From Gnetum montanum (lineage: Eukaryota > Streptophyta > Gnetopsida > Gnetales > Gnetaceae): DNA of 64,000 nt. Made by a program: the position numbers and the translations under genes. The DNA lies in the NCBI GenBank assembly GCA_015680685.1, contig MNCI01019132.1, positions 36,904 to 100,903 on the forward strand, in the 5' to 3' direction. The stretch's first letter is position 1. Each line of letters begins with the position of its first letter. This document shows, in pieces, positions 56,937 to 64,000 of the stretch. The notes below the pieces were generated by a model. The model was given only the letters and a program-made list of their open reading frames with translations, did no database searches and was not told the DNA's origin.

Positions 56937-57516
56937 AGTCCTAGCATCATGACTTAAAATTGATACCATAGAGTAGTCCTAGCATCATGACTTAAAACTG
57001 ATACCATAGAGTAGTCCTGGCATCATGACTTAAAACTAATACCACAGAATAGTCCTAACATCATGACTTAAAACTGATACCACATAGTAGTCCTAGCATC
57101 ATGACTTACAATTGATACCACAGAATAGTCCTGGCATCATGACTTAAAACTAATATCACAGAGTAGTCCTAGCATCATGACTTAAAACTGATACAACAGA
57201 ATAGTCCTAGCATCATGACTTAAAATTGATACCATAGAGTAGTCCTGGCATCATGACTTAAAATTGATACCATAGAGTAGTCCTGGCATCATGACTTAAA
57301 ACTGATACCATAGAGTAGTCCTGGCATCATGACTTAAAACTGATACCATAGAGTAGTCCTGGCATCATGACTTAAAACTGATACCATAGAGTAGTCCTGG
57401 CATCATGACTTAAAACTGATACCATAGAGTAGTCCTGGCATCATGACTTAAAACTGATACCATAGAGTAGTCCTGGCATCATGACTTAAAACTGATACCA
57501 TAGAGTAGTCCTAGAG
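56937..57516 (+). repeat. 38-base tandem repeat, about 15 copies, 3' of Tat-2 pol
   Basis: Unit begins AGTCCTGGCATCATGACTTA and continues AAACTGATACCATAGAGT (38 bases). Copies near 57230-57510 are almost identical, while the first ones vary (for example CTAGCATC, TAATATCAC). The same place in Tat-3 (43782-43930) has only about four divergent copies, so the array expanded in Tat-2. Confidence 0.95.
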
Positions 57517-58912
57517 TCATGACGATAAACCGACATCACAGAGCTCCATCTAGTATGACACTAAACTATCACATCTGTCCGCCATGATGTGAAACTAGAA
57601 TCTAGAGTCCACTAAAACTGTAAACTAGTTTTCCTCTTTACAGTCTGCTACAACTATAAACTACCAATGCACCATCTGCTACGACGCTAAACTAGCACAG
57701 TCCAAGGGGTTACGACGTGAAACTAACCTGCGAGAGTCCTCTAAGACTATAAAATGGTGACATCCCCGATCACCAGGAAAAACTTGAAAAGATGGGTTGT
57801 TGCAATTGGCTGTTCCTGTTCCACAAAGATTTTCTACATGATTTTTCTCATGAACACTAATGAAGCTGATGTGGTTCATAATTCTGTCTACGTTGAAAAT
57901 TACCACCATCTCCTTGTTTAAAGTGCTTAGCTGACCATTTCATTTGTGTTTTTCTTGTCTTCTTGGAGTTGTGTTTATAGGATGACACTCTTGAGGTGTT
58001 CATACATGGATGCACTTCATCGTGATGATGAGGTATCGCATTCTTCCTAACGCACGTAACTGGGTTAATCAATCCGTTCATGAGTACATTCCCAATTCCT
58101 GATACATCCCCTATTTCCCCATCATGCTTCCCTTAGCCTATTCAATTTTATCCTCTTGATACATTCTGCTCACCTCAAAACTCTTGATACACTGTTGCAC
58201 ACTATAGCTCTATGAGTAGTTGCGACACAAAACACACTACACAGTACATGATGCAAAATGAAAGCACTCGAACACGAGCAAAGCACTAAAAGCAAGTTCT
58301 TTCAACAGACCAAAAAATAAAAGAAAAATAAAAGAAAAAAATAAAAATAAAAACAAGACAAAAAACAAAAGAAGAAACAAACAAAAAAGGAAAAGAACAA
58401 AAGGGCCAAAGAGAAAAATGCACAAAAAAGGTCTTCGTGACCCCATTGACATCATAAAAAAAAGACTATTGGCTATTCTCATACAAGCCCCAGGTGAGAA
58501 GTCAATTGTCTTGAAAAATAGTTACCCTTGTGTCTCAAAGAGACCATGTTGTACATCATCGCGTGGTATTGGCTGTTTATAACGAACCCCGTAAACACTC
58601 TATAAGAGTCTCGTTTCTCCAAAGAACACACTTCCCATGTCTTGGCTCCAAGTCTGCTGAACACTGGCTATGGACAAGGACCAAAGATATAGCTCATTCA
58701 CGTGATAGCATTCCTCTCCCATAATCCCGGCAGCAATCATAACCCTTCATTAACTCCTGGCTTCCTCTCCCATGTACTTCTAAAAATGGTGCGATGACAT
58801 CTGGCCAAGGGTCGACGATTACTGTTTGATGCTTTATTGTTCATGGTGTTTTGCACTTCTTTGTCAACGCCTCTTGGGTCAATTTCTCTAGATGTAAACA
58901 AAGAGGGGCCAA
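57517..58912 (+). other. Tat-2 3' non-coding region with polypurine tract
   Basis: Starts with more copies of TGACnnTAAACTA (57540-57750). Contains a purine-rich A/G stretch at 58310-58430 and no coding frame. AAAGAGGGGCC at 58900-58910 just before the 3' LTR is the polypurine primer site. Confidence 0.7.
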
Positions 58913-60668
58913 TGAAACACCACTAATTTTGGCCTAGCACTCTAAAATAAGAATGAATCAAGCCCTTTCAAGCATTTGGGAGGCAAAATTTGCCTAAGGT
59001 ATGGAACCCAAGCCCAGCTTGATCACACTGTCAAGCTAGCTTGTCCTCAACGTGAGTAACTCATACAGCTTCAAAATCAAGTTAAAGACGGCCCAATTTG
59101 AAGGTGGAAGCCATCCTCAAGAGTCACTAATGTCAACTCCAAACTTCAACATTATGGAATTCAAATTTTAGCATCAAAAGGTGCAAATTTCCTCACTCAT
59201 GCTGCAAGTCAAGCTGTAGCATGAGTCCAACGTGACCAACTTTTAGAGCCTTAAAACAGTCTCAAAACAATGTCAAAATGGTCTGATTTTGAAGGAACAA
59301 GTCATCCTCAAGGTCCATTAATGATTTCTCCAAGTTTCAGCTTCTAGAACTTCAGATTTCAACTTCAAAAATGCTCATTTTTGTCACTGACGCCTAGGTC
59401 ATGTTGGTAGCGTGAGTCCAACATGACCAACTTTCAGAAAATTCCAAAAAATTCTCAGCATCAGAAAATTTTAGAAAATTCTAGAAAATTCCAGAAAATT
59501 CTCAGCATCAAAAAATTCCAGAAAATTCTCAGCATCAGCAACTCCCAGCAAATTCCAGAAAATGGCAGAACATTCTAGAAAATTCTCAGCATTATCAACT
59601 CCCAGAAAATTCTAAAAAATTCTTAGCATCAAAAAATTCCAAAAAATTCTCAGCATCAGAAAATTTTAGAAAATTCTAGAAAATTCCAGAAAACTCAGGG
59701 ACAAAGAAGTTTCAAGCGAATCGAATTTCTCTTGTTGTACATTTCATTGTAAATCCCCATTTGTGGGTATGTCAAGCCCTCACGATCTAAATTAAATGTA
59801 CTTTCATGGGCTTGAATAACCCACGAATTGTAAAATGCAATGTACCTAGTCAAGAACATAGCTTGCCAACACACATCCAACTCGTGCACAACTATCTAAC
59901 ACACATCCAACTCTCACCACCACACATTCAACCCGAGCAAAACTATTCATTGAACACATGTCACACGATCATGTTTCCTCTCATCTCTCATCTGTTGATT
60001 CCATCCATGAATTCCCTGCCTAAGCTCAACCCAGCTCTATAAATATCTTATCAATTCACATGAAAGTTGGGGGGGGGAGGCAAGTGGGCAATTAGAGACA
60101 TTGGCAATTCTAAGAAAGTACAGAACCTGCAATCCTTGGGTGCTCGGCACACCTAATTGTTGGCATCCAAGCATTTCTCACATTCATTACATCACATCAT
60201 TGCATCATCACGTTACTTCATCCCAGGGCTAGGAGTTTGACCTGCCATCTACATGCAGCTATGTTTTGACCGGTGCACATCTTTTCTAAGTAATACATTC
60301 TTTCTGTTTTTCCAACCAAACATTATTTCCATTTTCTGTTTTACGCTCTATTTACATTTCTGCTTACATTTAGTTTACGTTTTGTTTACGCCTTATGTTT
60401 ACATTTACGTCTTATGCCTTACGGCTCATGTTTACATTTTACGCACATTCACACGTTTTAAGACATCATTTACGATAACCCTAGCACTACTTGTAGCTTA
60501 CGCTTGGGAAGTCCTTGGTTGATTTGCATGTAGACCATCTAAGGCACTCTACCTTTGTTTACTTTTCTAGCTTGCCCTCGGGCAAAGGCAAGGTCAGCTG
60601 TGGATGCTCAACGATCTTTCGGTGTCTATTTCCCTTCCAGCCTCACACTGACAATTAAGGTTAGTATA
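58913..60668 (+). repeat. 3' LTR of Tat-2
   Basis: TGAAACACCACTAATTTTGG to GGTTAGTATA. Uninterrupted version of the split 5' LTR. TATA box CTATAAATAT at 60037-60046, AATTCCAGAAAATTC-rich block at about 59435-59695, poly-G at about 60067. CCCAG at 60030-60034 is the pre-insertion target of Tat-3. Confidence 0.93.
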
Positions 60669-61055
60669 CTATTAAGGCCCAACTTTAGTCATCTCCTTTA
60701 TGGCCTACTTTGAAAAATAATAGAGAATGTATCCAGGAGAAACACTCTAGTTTTTGCAAAATCAAGAAGCTAATGCTACAGTCAAAATTGAAGGAATCTT
60801 GGTATCTTACTTGGTTAAGGTAATTGCAAAGGTATTGAATGTACCTAATCAAGGAGCAAAGGTGGCACATAGATCAACTAGATTTGACATAGGCACCAAG
60901 AAGTTATGGTTATAGTGGACATATGACAAGGAAGATAAAAATACAAGGAATTGATTGTAGAAGAAAAGATCTATTTCAAAATTGACACTTATCACATGTT
61001 TTCTACTAAGAGATTGAATCGAATATCTACATATGTGGTGAGAGGGAGTGCAATA
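60669..61055 (+). pseudogene. AT-rich spacer with a short plant-transposon-like coding trace
   Basis: Between Tat-2 and the LINE. The frame from about 60755 reads EANATVKIEGILVSYLVKVI, AKVLNVPNQGAKVAHRSTRF and DIGTKKLWL before a TAG. VKxxGxxVxxxxxxIxxVLxVPNxG resembles the helical domain found in many plant transposon-associated proteins (putative plant transposon protein family). It is short and weak; nothing else is visible in the stretch. Confidence 0.3.
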
Positions 61056-61479
61056 TTTTTTTCTGAGAGAGAATGTTCGGGAATGTATTATTGAAAGAAT
61101 GGTACACGGGTATACAAGTACAAGCGGGGATGGCCCACCCCGAAGAGGGGGGGGGTCCCTGGAAACCCACAAAAGATCAAGAGAAAAAACTCGGTCGACC
61201 CCCAGCATGGCGGCCGAACCTCGAAGCCGTACAGATGTCGTACAGATGTCCAAAACCCCCTAACAAGGGGTGGGGGTGCACCCCCAACATGGGGGGGTGT
61301 ACCCACAACACAAAAGTAAGGGGGGAGGATAGGAAGGGGGGGCACACCCCCAACAGGGGGGCACGACCCCACACAAACAGAAACGACGAGCCCAACAGAT
61401 AACGAGGGGGGCCGGGGTGGGGGGAGAGGGGCTAGGGGCAGGTCGGCAGCTGGTGACAGGCACACTGAGGTAACTCCAA
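61056..61479 (-). other. LINE 3' untranslated region
   Basis: Contains G/C homopolymer-rich repeats around 61255-61385 (plus-strand CACCCCCAACA followed by GGGGGG, repeated three times). Also a doubled CATCTGTACGA-type word at about 61230, and an AATACATTCCCGAAC stretch before the terminal A-run. Very proline- or glycine-rich frames here are low-complexity shadows. Confidence 0.65.
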
Positions 61480-61720
61480 CTCATGGAGCAGGTCCAGGGT
61501 GGCACGGTGGTCCTCGGTGTCCACGAAGTTAGCGGCCTATTAAAACCCCTGCAGAAGAGCCTCGCGCCTACGCCGGTCCGCATCCGGGTGGAATCTAGCG
61601 GACGTGCGCCAGATGTGCTGTCTAAGCTCCTCCCAGGAGCTCTCACAGCTAATTCCAAGGATGCTATACGGACAGCGTCCCCCCCTGAGCCACTGGTGGG
61701 CACTGTGTTGATGCGCCCGG
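61480..61720 (-). pseudogene. J-domain-like segment with HPD motif
   Basis: Frame: CPYSILGISCESSWEELRQH, IWRTSARFHPDADRRRREAL, LQGF, two stops, AANFVDTEDHRATLDLLHEL. Compare the J-domain pattern Y-xILGhxxxxS-xEhxxxYRxxAxxxHPDxxxxxxxxxxxF-xxIxxAYxxLxDxxxRxxYD. The HPD triad that contacts Hsp70 is present and the spacing fits helices II and III. It is inferred by eye; the double stop after LQGF interrupts helix III. Confidence 0.45.
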
Positions 61721-62760
61721 TCGAGTTGTCGTTGCCGTTGCACCTCTTCTTCCTGCAGGCGTTCCTGCTCCTCCCGGGCCGCCGCCTACTAGGCCTGCCG
61801 GTCCGCCTCCTCCTGACGCAGCTCCTCCTTGATCCGGTCCCAGAGATCATCCATGAGCTGGGTTCGCAAGGTCTCCATTGCGAGCGTATGCTGCCTGTTC
61901 AGCTGTTGTGCTTGTTCCTGAAGCTGGGCATTGTGGTCGACGCGCCACTTGGCCAGGGCCTCGGTCCACCAACTCGCTGAGGACCGTTGCTCGGCCTCCC
62001 GAGCCGTAGCAACTGCCTGTTGAAGCTGCGCCTCCCAGTGCGGGGGCTGCTGGGGGGATCGGGCGAGAGGGCAGGGTTGCGGTGGGAGCGGCGACCCCAG
62101 GAAAGGTGGAGAGCGGCCTGCCGCCGTTGAGGGGAGGAAGGGGGGGAAGCAGGGGGGTCAGCGAAACGGCCCCTAGTGGGGGCGGAGGATGGGCCCGGCT
62201 CCCCCCTGCGCCCCCCCCCCCGGCCCCCCTCCACAGGGTCAAAATAAGGCCCGAACGGCGACCCCGCCGCTGAAGGCGGAGGGCCTCGAGGAAGAACCGC
62301 AGCAGGTTTACCTGGGTGCCCTCCTTCAAGCACCGTAGGAAGGTGAAATGCATCCCCTGGAGTTTGGACACATTCCTCGACTGCACAAAGAAGTGTTCGA
62401 CCAAGACGGCCGCATGAGCCCAAAGACATGGAAAGGATGTCCGAGGGACCTGACGGCTCTGCGTTCTTAGGGAAAACCCCTCGAAAAAGGTCACCGAGTT
62501 ATGGAGGCCATGGGAGGTTGGTAGGATGATCTCCCCAGTGGCCAGGATCCCCAGGTAGTTGGCCAGAGCAGCCTCTGTCAGGCGAATTACTCGGCCGCGG
62601 AAGAAGGTGTGATCGCCGCACCAGTTGGTAAAGAAAGAGTTGTCAGGCAAGTCAGGGTCCCCAACCAGCCGCTGCAGCAGGGCATCCCATCCGCATTGGC
62701 AAACCATCCGCCTGGAAGTCCGCGCAGCCAGGCTCGTACGTCGGCGTCTGCCCCATGGCA
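61480..62760 (-). pseudogene. Extra coding tract downstream of LINE RT (plant-transposon-like domain, coiled coil, J-like domain)
   Basis: In a second minus-strand frame, overlapping the end of the RT frame. At about 62700-62290: DALLQRLVGDPDLPDNSFFT, FFRGRVIRLTEAALANYLGI, FSLRTQSRQVPRTSFPCLWA and FLRCLKEGTQVNLLRFFLEA, which resembles the helical domain of putative plant transposon proteins. A Pro/Gly-rich, C-run-bearing linker follows, with a frameshift around 62200. Then comes a Gln/Glu-rich coiled coil (WEAQLQQAVATAREAEQRSS, IKEELRQEEADRQA, stop, stop, EEQERLQEEEVQRQRQLD), then the J-like segment 61480-61720. The long Pro/Gly frames in the other registers are composition artefacts. Confidence 0.5.
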
Positions 62761-63386
62761 GCCACAATCTCACGCCACGCCCGACAGGTCTGCTGGATAA
62801 GTTGCTGAGGGGGTAGCCGCCTGCGTGAAAACTGTGCAATTCCGCGCCTTCCAAGAGTGCCAAAGTAACAGCGCTGACCAGGAATTGCCGTCAAACTGCC
62901 GTGGGGGGGTCTTCTGCATGCGCGCCAAGTGGCGCGCATGCAGGGGCAGTCATAAACGAAGTGGTTGAGGGTCTTGGGCTCGCGGCCACAGCGCGAACAC
63001 GTGGGGTCCTGCATGATGTTGCGGTGCTGCAAGAACACACGCACGGGGAGCGTGATGGACTTGAGCAGCCAGAGAAAGATTTTTACTTTCTCGAGGAGCC
63101 GCCCGCACCAAACCACTATCCAGCCGTCCTCAGGGGGGTATTTATGGATCAAAAGGACGTGCGGCTCGAGGTGAATCCAGTGCAGATTCAACATCCGCCG
63201 CACGTGCTGGCAGAGAGTCATCCAGGGCCTCGAAACATGCGAACCCGACATCCAAAGCATGTCGTTCCGGTGAACGATACGACCCCACTGACTGCACTCC
63301 CCCCGAGCATGAGTGAGCCAACAGACCAGCCATTGCTGCCCCATCGCACACTCATCCTCGAACGACATGACCCCCAGCCCCCCCAC
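62652..63386 (-). pseudogene. LINE connection and zf-RVT domain
   Basis: 244 residues in the same frame as the RT. GGLGVMSFEDECAMGQQWLV is the canonical KxxGGLGxxxL link. GWIVVWCGRLLEKVKIFLWL and RVFLQHRNIMQDPTCSRCGR lead into EPKTLNHFVYDCPCMRATWR. The spacing C-x2-C...H-x4-C is that of the zinc-binding region found C-terminal to plant LINE RTs. The frame ends shortly after CRAWREIVAAMGQTP. Complete and unbroken in this part. Confidence 0.9.
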
Positions 63387-64000
63387 CGTACGAGGACGGG
63401 CCGCACGATGCCAATTTACAAGATGGAGTTTGCTCCCCCATTTGCCCCCCTACCACAGGAAACAGCGGATCCAGGCATTCATCTGGTGGATGATGGTCAC
63501 GGGGGGCACGGTGACTGCCACCACAAAGCGCGTGGTGGCCGCGAGGATCCCAGTGGCCATGAGGAGGCAACCTTTGCGCGTAAGAAAACGGTTTGCCCAG
63601 TGATTGATGCGGTGCTCAAGCTTGGCGAGGAGGGGGGTCCAAGAGTTGTTTCGCCCCCACTGGAACAGCAGGATACCCAAGTAGGTATCGGTGATCTTCC
63701 CAGGTTGCACGTTCAGAACTTGTGAAACCCGATGCTGCACCTGCGAGTCCACATTAATGAAGTGTGCCGCTGACTTGGTGCGGTTGATTTCTAAGCCTAA
63801 CTCGGCGGCCAGTTAGGACAGAGCCAGGTTGATACACCGGGCCTGCTGGACCATCGCCCGGCTAAGAAGCATGGTATCATCAGCGTAGTGCTCAACGCGA
63901 CAAGCCACCCCCACAATGTCAAGGCCCTCCACCCCTGAGGCGTTGCAGTAGGATTGCATGAGGTCTATGGCGATGATGAAAAGCAAAGGAGACAGGGGGT
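63387..64000 (-). pseudogene. LINE reverse transcriptase, C-terminal half
   Basis: Opens at the edge with PLSPLLFIIAIDLMQSYCNA (canonical QGDPLSPLLF). The catalytic YADD at 63876-63887 sits in VEHYADDTMLLSRAM. LGLEINRTKSAAHFIN and the open block 63450-63752 follow: ITDTYLGILLF, WTPLLAKLEHRINHWANRFL, MATGILAATTRFV. This is the standard YLGIPLxxxR...W thumb of plant L1 elements. Two stops seen: about 63815 (after NLALS) and 63451 (TAG between FLW and GGKWG). No frameshift was noticed. Confidence 0.9.

Larger units (their letters stand above)
29033..60668 (+). mobile_element. Tat-2: Tat-lineage Ty3/gypsy element, split by Tat-3
   Basis: 5' LTR in two parts (29033-30216 and 47031-47676), then primer site, leader, gag, protease, RT, RNase H, second RNase H, integrase, 3' minisatellite, polypurine tract and 3' LTR (58913-60668). 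CTAT flanks both ends (29029-29032, 60669-60672). The extra RNase H between the RT-linked one and integrase is the hallmark of the Tat lineage (Ogre, Retand and relatives). Without Tat-3 it measures about 14.8 kb. Stops occur in every domain. Confidence 0.9.
61056..64000 (-). mobile_element. GC-rich plant L1-like LINE, 3' portion, running off the right edge
   Basis: Minus strand. Reverse transcriptase C-terminal half, connection, zinc-knuckle (zf-RVT) domain, a further coding tract and a 3' end with an A-run (plus-strand T7 at 61056-61062). No LTRs. Base composition is clearly GC-rich with many G/C runs, abruptly different from the AT-rich neighbours; the switch coincides with the A-tail. The 5' end, endonuclease and ORF1 lie beyond 64000. 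Confidence 0.88.

Noticed and set aside
56937-57516. CRISPR-like regular repeat
   Set aside because: Units are directly adjacent 38-base tandem copies with no unique spacers, in a plant retrotransposon.
57517-58912. Envelope-like ORF after Tat-2 integrase
   Set aside because: No frame over about 90 residues, no signal peptide or membrane segment consistent between Tat-2 and Tat-3.
61088-61465. Pro-rich minus-strand frames (72-125 residues), and the 196-residue frame to 61850
   Set aside because: Low-complexity G/C-run translations. The meaningful register here is the coiled-coil/J-like frame.
62901-63725. 274-residue plus-strand frame
   Set aside because: Shadow of the LINE RT/zf-RVT frame on the opposite strand; GC-rich DNA has few stops in any register.
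1-64000. tRNA, rRNA or snoRNA genes
   Set aside because: No cloverleaf with A/B boxes or conserved rRNA core was noticed while reading; the tRNA-like words are primer binding sites only. A tRNAscan run would be decisive.

Overview
The window is repeat-dominated nuclear DNA of a land plant with a large genome. No intact gene and no convincing host gene was found. Almost everything is decayed LTR retrotransposons of plant Ty3/gypsy type plus one GC-rich plant L1-like LINE. The species cannot be read from the sequence. Three N tracts show that this is assembled scaffold sequence.

Layout. (1) 1-5056, minus strand: 5' part of a Tat-like gypsy element, Tat-1 (LTR, primer site, repeat-filled leader, gag), running off the left edge. 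(2) 5057-6724: non-genic, with three tandem copies of a LINE tail and two LTR-end fragments. (3) 6725-28450: a three-level nest of Athila-like elements. Ath-1 (plus) is interrupted inside its protease by Ath-2 (10287-23013, plus). Ath-2 is interrupted by Ath-3 (15493-21234, minus, flanked by a perfect ACCAC target duplication). Ath-1 carries decayed gag-pro-RT-RNaseH-INT, Ath-2 only gag-pro and Ath-3 only gag. (4) 29033-60668: Tat-2 (plus), a nearly complete Tat-lineage element with gag, protease, RT, two RNase H domains and integrase. Its 5' LTR is split by Tat-3 (30217-47025, plus), a relative lacking RT. (5) 60669-61055: short AT-rich spacer. (6) 61056-64000, minus: GC-rich LINE, 3' two-thirds only.

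The most interesting structure is in Tat-3. Between protease and the second RNase H lies a gene on the opposite strand (37354-41525). It can be modelled as about nine exons with mostly canonical GT/AG borders. It contains a domain resembling FCP1/NIF (HAD-type) phosphatases with both catalytic Asp replaced, a long unrecognised exon, a helical region and a short acidic C-terminal exon. About ten in-frame stops show it is now dead. A homologue of its first exon survives at the same place and orientation in Tat-2, so the gene looks like an old passenger of the family. Introns on the antisense strand are not removed from the sense genomic RNA, which explains how they persist through retrotransposition.

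The LINE also looks chimeric. Downstream of its RT and zinc-knuckle region is a second coding tract with a plant-transposon-like domain, a Gln/Glu-rich coiled coil and a J-domain-like segment with an HPD motif.

All family names were assigned by eye from motifs; no database search was run.
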